A stretch of DNA of 10,609 bases from Bacillota bacterium (GTDB taxonomy: Bacteria > Bacillota > Clostridia > Acetivibrionales > DTU013). A program made the position numbers and the translations under genes. The stretch is taken from NCBI GenBank assembly GCA_023415815.1, contig JAEZJL010000290.1:1-10609 (forward strand). The letters run 5' to 3'. Below the pieces are notes generated by a model that was not told the origin of the DNA, searched no databases, and saw only the letters and a list, made by a program, of their open reading frames with translations. Below are positions 6,698 to 10,609 of the stretch, in pieces (positions within the stretch are counted from its first letter, which is position 1; each line of letters opens with the position of its first letter).

Positions 6698-8365
6698 TTA
6701 GAAGCAGCTGCCTCCGATAAACTCCCTGATTATAGAGTTCATCGGTATCTCGGTGCACTCGATCGGCAGAAAATAACTCAGAAATTCAAGGAGCCTTCTG
6801 GCCTCCGAGTATTCGGGGAAGCTGCTGTCTATATCCGCAAGCAGCGGCTCCGCATAGGTCTTCAGGACGCCCAGCTCCACTGCCATCGCGGAATTAAACA
6901 TGACATCGGCGCTCTCCTGGAAGGGGAAGATGTTCCGCTCCTCCCCCCTTCTCACCGAAGGCCAGCGCTTGATGGTGCTGACCGCAGTGCTGCCCCTGAA
7001 CTGGTAATCCCTTACGATGCGCCGTATGATCCTGTTGTCGGTGGTCGGTATCCTGTTGTGATCGTCTATATTCATAGAGGTCAGCGCGCTCACATATATT
7101 TTGAACTTGCTGTCCCTCGGTATCTCGGAGGTCAGCCTTTCGTTAAGGCCGTGGATGCCCTCGATGACAAGCACGCTGTCGTTGCCGATGCTCATTTTTT
7201 TGCCGACGGGCTCCCGCATGCCGAGAGGAAAATTGAATACCGGCATTTCTATCTCCCGCCCCTCGATCAGCTCTTTCAGATGTCTGTTGAAGAGCTTTAC
7301 GTCGATTGCCTCCAGCGCCTCAAAATCAAGCTCCCCGTACTCGTCCCTCGGTGTCTCGTCCCTGTTCACGAAGTAGTTGTCCAGCGATATCATCACAGGC
7401 TTCAGGCCGTTGACCCTGAGCTGTATGGAAAGCCTGTTGGCAAAGGTGGTCTTCCCGGAGGAGGAAGGTCCTGAAATGAGCACAATGCGCTTCTGGCTGC
7501 GGCTGTCGGAGATCATGTCCGCTATCCGGGCGATCTTTTTCTCATGCAGGGCTTCGGATATCCTGATCAGGTCGGATACCTGCCCGGCTTTTATAATGTC
7601 GTTGACCGCGCCGACGTTTTCAACCCCGAGGATGTGTCCCCATCTCTTATATTCGTTAAAAATGCTGAACAGCTTATTCTGCTCCTCAAATTCCGGCAGC
7701 ACGTCCGGCGCGCTTCTCTCCGGAAAACGGATTATAAATCCGGGCGGATAGTGTTTGAGTTCAAACGCCTTGATATAGCCGGTATCCGGGGCCATATACC
7801 CATAAAAATAATCCTCCAGGCCGCCGCAGTTATATATCGTCACAAAGGGCTTGTTCCTGTGCTCTATAGCATGGTACCTGTCCATCCTGTTATTGGACGC
7901 GAACAGCTCCTCCGCTTCCGAAAGCGGAATCAGGCGTTTTATGAACGGTATGCTCTCGCCGGCTATTTCACGCATCCGGCTTTCTATATGCCCGACGTCC
8001 TCCCTGCCCAATTCGCCTCCGCCGGTTATTTCACAATAAAGTCCTTTGCTTATTGCGTGGCTTATGACCACCTTCCTTTCGGGGAAAAGGTCATGGATGG
8101 CCTTCATCAGGATAAAATAGAGGCTCCTGCGGTATATCCGCATCCCGTCCTCGTCGGTAAGGTCGATAAAATCAACCCTGCAATCCTCTTCAAGCGGGTA
8201 GCTCAATTCGCGTATGTCGTTGTTCACTTTGGCCGCAATGATCCGGGTTTTATAAAAACCGGCATATTCCCTGCTCAGCTCCAGGAGCGGTGTTCCGGCA
8301 CTGACCCGTACCTCGACTCCGAAGCTGAATACAACCCTGACCTGCTTTATTTCTTTTTCTGTCAT
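6698..8365 (-). CDS. TGS-domain nucleoside kinase (uridine kinase/phosphoribulokinase family)
   Basis: A 555-residue cytoplasmic fusion. Residues about 2-67 form a TGS domain, followed by a segment resembling the second additional domain of threonyl-tRNA synthetase (from about 80 to 210). After a helical linker comes a P-loop kinase: LISGPSSSGKTTF with the Walker A GPSSSGKTT at 299-307, SLDNYFVNRDETPRDEYGELDFEALEAID (327-355) as in uridine kinases, and VLVIEGIHGLN (398-408). Such proteins are annotated as nucleoside or uridine kinase in Firmicutes and Thermotoga; the true substrate is not certain. The frame extends to a GTG at 8380, but the ATG at 8365 has GAGGG eight bases upstream while the GTG has no ribosome site, so 8365 is chosen. 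It appears monocistronic, with a TATAAT about 73 bases upstream. Confidence 0.92.
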   Translation of the reverse strand: MTEKEIKQVRVVFSFGVEVRVSAGTPLLELSREYAGFYKTRIIAAKVNNDIRELSYPLEEDCRVDFIDLTDEDGMRIYRRSLYFILMKAIHDLFPERKVVISHAISKGLYCEITGGGELGREDVGHIESRMREIAGESIPFIKRLIPLSEAEELFASNNRMDRYHAIEHRNKPFVTIYNCGGLEDYFYGYMAPDTGYIKAFELKHYPPGFIIRFPERSAPDVLPEFEEQNKLFSIFNEYKRWGHILGVENVGAVNDIIKAGQVSDLIRISEALHEKKIARIADMISDSRSQKRIVLISGPSSSGKTTFANRLSIQLRVNGLKPVMISLDNYFVNRDETPRDEYGELDFEALEAIDVKLFNRHLKELIEGREIEMPVFNFPLGMREPVGKKMSIGNDSVLVIEGIHGLNERLTSEIPRDSKFKIYVSALTSMNIDDHNRIPTTDNRIIRRIVRDYQFRGSTAVSTIKRWPSVRRGEERNIFPFQESADVMFNSAMAVELGVLKTYAEPLLADIDSSFPEYSEARRLLEFLSYFLPIECTEIPMNSIIREFIGGSCF

Positions 8366-8437
8366 AGGGCAATCCCTCACAATGAAATATTCGTATAAAC
8401 AGTCCGATTTACGTCAGCGTTTATGTGTATCCCTTTC

Positions 8438-8466
8438 ATTATACTATATTCCATGCGTAAAGTCCT
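8438..8466 (-). promoter_or_regulatory. Probable promoter of the nucleoside kinase gene
   Basis: A perfect TATAAT (8443-8438, minus strand) lies 17 bases from a poor -35 (AGGACT, 8466-8461). Transcription would begin near 8431, giving a leader of about 65 bases. Its location between the upstream gene's terminator and the kinase fits a separate transcription unit. Confidence 0.55.
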
Positions 8467-8494
8467 CACGCCTGTAAGGATTTGCTTTTTATGC

Positions 8495-8524
8495 AAAAAA
8501 AAGCGTCCTTGTGACAAAGAACGC
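8495..8524 (-). terminator. Intrinsic terminator of the EAL-domain gene
   Basis: Minus strand GCGTTCTT (8524-8517) pairs with AAGGACGC (8510-8503), with one T-G pair and a six-base loop, followed by eight T residues (8502-8495). It lies about 30 bases past the EAL gene stop. Confidence 0.9.
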
Positions 8525-8555
8525 GCATTGGCCAGGTTTTTTTGCTTCGCTGCAA

Positions 8556-9782
8556 TCAATTTTTGGATATATCTATGCAGAGTATGTATCTCTCGCCTTC
8601 CGAGTCGGTATACATGGCGGAAATTGTCCTGCAGAGGTTGCCTGTTGCCAGGGATATGTAGGAATCCGTTATACGCCTTTCCAGGCCGTAATTTATAAGA
8701 GAGTAATAGTACTTCTTAAGGGAATGGTCGTCGCCGGGAAGTGCAGGCTGGAAGAAAGCGCTCCGCCTGTATTTGAGGCCGCTCCGGCAGACCGTCCCCG
8801 AGGACTGCCTGCCTGAAGCGTCCAGGATATATGTGCACTCTATGTTCGCATACCGGCATATGATTTCCTCAAGCTTGTATTCGGCATGGCTGCCCGGTAT
8901 CTTTGAAAGGCTGCCGATAAAATCCTCGGCGATTTTGTTGTAGGCCAGATATTCGGACTTTTCCTTCATCAGCTTGACATTCATGTAGTCCCTGTATTTT
9001 TCGGCGCTTTTATACAGCCGGCCCCTGCAGCCCAAAATATTGTCGGGTGTGCAGGGCTCGGGCCTCCCATAGAAATAGCCCTGCAGCATGTCGGCCCCCA
9101 GCTCGAGAAGCACCATTGCCTCGCTCTCCTCCTCGACCCCCTCCGCTATGGTCAAAGCCCCGATTTTTCCGGAGAGCACCGAAAGGGATTTAAACACCTC
9201 CTGCATGTTGAAATTCCTGTCGATGCCCGAAACCAGGCTGCGGTCGATCTTTATTATATCGGGCTTCGTGCAGGCAAGCCTGTCCAGATTGGAAAAGCCT
9301 GTGCCTACGTCGTCGAGGGCTATCAGAAAGCCATGAGGCCTGTAATAATTGATGAAGCTTTTGAGGCAGTTGAGGTCGCCCACCTTTGCCTCATTTATTT
9401 CTATAACGATATTTTCAGGCGGCACTCCCAGCTTCTTGACGGTATTGAGCAGATGGCGCGAGCCAATATTTTTTTCTATAGCCGCAGCGTCCACATTCAG
9501 AAAAAGCAGCATTTCCGGAAATTCGCTGAAAATAGTGCGGAATGCGCAAATGGCATTTCCCCTGCACAATCTGTCCAGCTCCGTCGAAACCCCCATTTCG
9601 GCGGCGTCGTTAAAAAGCTGAACCGGCGGGATCATTTCTCCCGCAGGGCCCGTTACGCCCCTGCTCAGCGCCTCAAGGCCTATAATCGACTTTTTTACCA
9701 CTGAAACGATGGGTTGAAAGAAAACCGTCAGGCTGTTGCTGCTGATGATATCGATTATGTTTGTCCTGCAGGCTTCCTTCAT
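8556..9782 (-). CDS. EAL-domain cyclic-di-GMP phosphodiesterase with C-terminal sensor domain (YkuI-like)
   Basis: A 408-residue soluble protein. The EAL domain (about 10-250) should hydrolyse c-di-GMP to pGpG. The key residues are present: GLEALSRG (Glu37), FLNVD (Asn96), VIEINE (Glu128 and Glu131), LDDVGTGFSN (Asp157 and Asp158), DIIKIDRSLV (Lys178), AEGVEEE (Glu214) and LQGYFYGRP (Gln234). After a helical linker, the last 140 residues end in YISLATGNLCRTISAMY and GERYILCIDIS, the pattern of PDC/Cache-like folds and of the sensor domain of Bacillus YkuI, which is also about 400 residues. No signal peptide or membrane segment is seen. An in-frame ATG at 9893 would add 37 residues, but it has no ribosome site and falls within the predicted -10 element. 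ATG 9782 has AGAGAGG eight bases upstream and gives a normal EAL N-terminus. Confidence 0.92.
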   Translation of the reverse strand: MKEACRTNIIDIISSNSLTVFFQPIVSVVKKSIIGLEALSRGVTGPAGEMIPPVQLFNDAAEMGVSTELDRLCRGNAICAFRTIFSEFPEMLLFLNVDAAAIEKNIGSRHLLNTVKKLGVPPENIVIEINEAKVGDLNCLKSFINYYRPHGFLIALDDVGTGFSNLDRLACTKPDIIKIDRSLVSGIDRNFNMQEVFKSLSVLSGKIGALTIAEGVEEESEAMVLLELGADMLQGYFYGRPEPCTPDNILGCRGRLYKSAEKYRDYMNVKLMKEKSEYLAYNKIAEDFIGSLSKIPGSHAEYKLEEIICRYANIECTYILDASGRQSSGTVCRSGLKYRRSAFFQPALPGDDHSLKKYYYSLINYGLERRITDSYISLATGNLCRTISAMYTDSEGERYILCIDISKN

Positions 9783-9820
9783 ACAAACAACCTCTCTTTT
9801 GTAAGACCTAAAAATGATAC

Positions 9821-9862
9821 AAAAAAAAGTGCCGACACATGGTTCCTGCGCAGGGCACCCTT
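9821..9862 (-). terminator. Leader terminator/attenuator hairpin upstream of the EAL gene
   Basis: Read on the minus strand, AAGGGTGCC (9862-9854) pairs with GGCACTTTT (9833-9825), including two G-T pairs. Inside, GCGCA (9851-9847) pairs with TGTGT (9839-9835), and the T-tract runs through 9828-9821. It lies inside the leader, between the predicted promoter and the ribosome site of the gene. An alternative stem, CAGGCA (9867-9862) with TGCC(C)TG (9857-9851) around an AGGG loop, uses the same bases as the terminator's 5' arm, so the two are mutually exclusive. That is the layout of an attenuator. No known riboswitch class was recognised. Confidence 0.65.
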
Positions 9863-9891
9863 GCCTGGAAGCGTATTTCTCAATTGTATTC

Positions 9892-9920
9892 ATTCTATAA
9901 CAACTTTTTTAATAAGACAA
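9892..9920 (-). promoter_or_regulatory. Promoter of the EAL-domain gene
   Basis: Minus strand TTGTCT (9920-9915) and TAGAAT (9897-9892) are exactly 17 bases apart, matching consensus at four and five of six positions. Transcription would start near 9885 and give a leader of roughly 100 bases. It is back to back with the prfC promoter, the two -35 elements being 17 bases apart. Confidence 0.65.
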
Positions 9921-9937
9921 GACTTTTTATGCCTGCA

Positions 9938-9965
9938 TTGACAGTGAATAACTGAATATTATAAT
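9938..9965 (+). promoter_or_regulatory. Consensus sigma-A promoter of prfC
   Basis: Perfect TTGACA (9938-9943) and perfect TATAAT (9960-9965) with a 16-base spacer. Predicted start is near 9972, about 100 bases before the prfC ATG. Confidence 0.85.
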
Positions 9966-9974
9966 ATATCATAA

Positions 9975-10016
9975 GCTGCGAAAATCATTTTAAAAGGACA
10001 AATTGGATTTTGCAGC
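9975..10016 (+). promoter_or_regulatory. Stable hairpin at the 5' end of the prfC leader
   Basis: GCTGC (9975-9979) and AAAATC (9981-9986) pair with GATTTT (10006-10011) and GCAGC (10012-10016): 11 bp with one bulged G (9980) and a 19-base loop. It would begin within a few bases of the predicted transcript start. No T-run follows, so it is not a terminator. It may protect the 5' end or take part in regulation. The rest of the leader is A/T-rich up to the ribosome site (GCAGGGGA). Confidence 0.5.
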
Positions 10017-10071
10017 AAAACACAAATGGTATTTAAAGGTTATTTTTATTAAAAAGCAGGGGACGGAACAA

Positions 10072-10609
10072 ATGCAGGATAAAAAAGAATTGATAAAAAA
10101 AGAAGTGGGCAGAAGAAAGACCTTCGCCATCATATCCCATCCGGACGCGGGGAAAACCACCCTGACGGAAAAGCTGCTGCTTTACGGGGGAGCCATAAGG
10201 CTCGCAGGTACGGTTAAGGCCAGGAAGGCGAGCAGCTATGCGGTTTCGGACTGGATGGAAATAGAAAAGCAGAGGGGCATTTCGGTCACCTCCAGCGTCA
10301 TGCAGTTCGAATACGAGGGACACTTCATTAACATACTGGACACGCCGGGCCACCAGGATTTCAGCGAGGACACCTACAGGACCCTTGTCGCGGCTGACTG
10401 CGCGGTCATGCTCATCGACGGAGCCAAGGGCGTGGAGGCGCAGACCATCAAGCTGTTTCACGTATGCAAGCTGCGCGGCATACCCATTTTCACCTTCGTA
10501 AACAAGATGGACAGGGCAAGCAAGGACCCCTTCGAGCTGATGGAGGAAATAGAAAGGGTGCTGGGGATACGCTCCTATCCGATGAACTGGCCGATCGGTA
10601 CGGACGGTG
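10072..10609 (+). CDS. prfC: Peptide chain release factor 3, N-terminal part (cut by window edge)
   Basis: Translational GTPase that removes RF1 and RF2 from the ribosome after termination. The 179 visible codons hold the G domain: G1 SHPDAGKTT (22-30), switch I with RGISVTSSVMQFEY (68-81), G3 DTPGHQDFSEDTYRTL (90-105) and G4 NKMDR (144-148). The sequences SDWMEIEKQRGISVTSSVMQF and DTPGHQDFSEDTYRTLVAADC are diagnostic for RF3 over EF-G, TetM or LepA. The family is about 525-530 residues, so two thirds lies to the right of the window. ATG at 10072 follows AGGGGA about 10 bases upstream. It has its own consensus promoter, divergent from the EAL gene. Confidence 0.96.
   Translation, partial: MQDKKELIKKEVGRRKTFAIISHPDAGKTTLTEKLLLYGGAIRLAGTVKARKASSYAVSDWMEIEKQRGISVTSSVMQFEYEGHFINILDTPGHQDFSEDTYRTLVAADCAVMLIDGAKGVEAQTIKLFHVCKLRGIPIFTFVNKMDRASKDPFELMEEIERVLGIRSYPMNWPIGTDG

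Noticed and set aside
6683..8398. Long plus-strand open frames (263 and 284 codons) opposite the nucleoside kinase
   Set aside because: They are antisense shadows caused by codon bias; the kinase motifs are on the minus strand throughout and no promoter or ribosome site serves these frames.
8458..8490. Plus-strand hairpin TCCT/AGGA followed by GCTTTTT
   Set aside because: No plus-strand gene leads into it and the stem is short with a bulge; it is more simply part of the kinase promoter region.
8377..8559. 60-codon minus-strand frame between the EAL gene and the kinase
   Set aside because: It spans the EAL terminator and the kinase promoter, lacks a ribosome site and resembles nothing known.
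9808..9840. Possible 10-codon leader peptide (MCRHFFLYHF) in the EAL leader
   Set aside because: The Phe/Leu codons are simply the terminator T-tract, there is only a weak AGGA upstream, and no run of codons points to a single amino acid. It is kept only as an alternative in the attenuator finding.
9783..9893. N-terminal extension of 37 residues for the EAL protein
   Set aside because: The upstream ATG has no ribosome site and overlaps the predicted -10, and its codons run through a terminator hairpin and T-tract; the downstream ATG is well placed.
9783..9900. c-di-GMP-I (GEMM) riboswitch ahead of the EAL gene
   Set aside because: The conserved core and tetraloop/receptor parts are not visible and there is too little leader before the hairpin.

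Overview
The window reads as a stretch of chromosome from an anaerobic, saccharolytic Clostridia-type bacterium (Bacillota). The reasons are a pyruvate:ferredoxin oxidoreductase, a xylose-isomerase pathway with a ROK-type XylR, a TGS-domain nucleoside kinase, a DUF1540 protein, a YkuI-like EAL protein, strong GGAGG-type ribosome binding sites, AT-rich spacers between roughly GC-balanced genes, and classical sigma-A promoters and T-tract terminators. The genus cannot be fixed from the sequence alone. No tRNA, rRNA, CRISPR array, prophage or transposase gene was seen.

Layout. Positions 1-1748 (minus strand) hold a TetR-family regulator followed 16 bases later by the first 348 codons of PFOR, which runs off the left edge. 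An 18-bp perfect palindrome lies over the regulator's promoter. Positions 1897-6199 (minus strand) hold a xylose catabolism operon read xylB (xylulokinase), xylR (ROK repressor), xylA (xylose isomerase), with a sigma-A promoter in front of xylB, candidate operators around it, and an intrinsic terminator after xylA. Together xylA and xylB turn xylose into xylulose 5-phosphate; xylR is most likely the xylose-sensing repressor of its own operon. The downstream pentose phosphate flux would end at pyruvate, the PFOR substrate, but no direct regulatory link is visible.

Positions 6363-6585 (plus strand) hold a 56-residue DUF1540 cysteine protein with its own terminator. It is followed by a REP-like element: a 38-bp direct repeat, one copy of which sits in a long imperfect hairpin that abuts the stop codon of the convergent gene. 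Positions 6698-8365 (minus) encode a TGS-domain/uridine-kinase-type fusion protein. Positions 8556-9782 (minus) encode an EAL-domain c-di-GMP phosphodiesterase with a C-terminal sensor-like domain; its 5' leader contains a terminator hairpin and a competing hairpin, so it looks like an attenuated or riboregulated gene. Back to back with it, a perfect-consensus promoter drives prfC (release factor 3), which runs off the right edge after 179 codons and has a stable hairpin in its leader.

For two genes the longest open frame is not the best start. The EAL gene starts at 9782, not 9893, and the kinase at 8365, not 8380, judged by ribosome binding sites and promoter position. The most interesting non-coding signals are the EAL leader, the REP-like repeat pair at 6585-6693, the xylB operator region, and the TetR palindrome.
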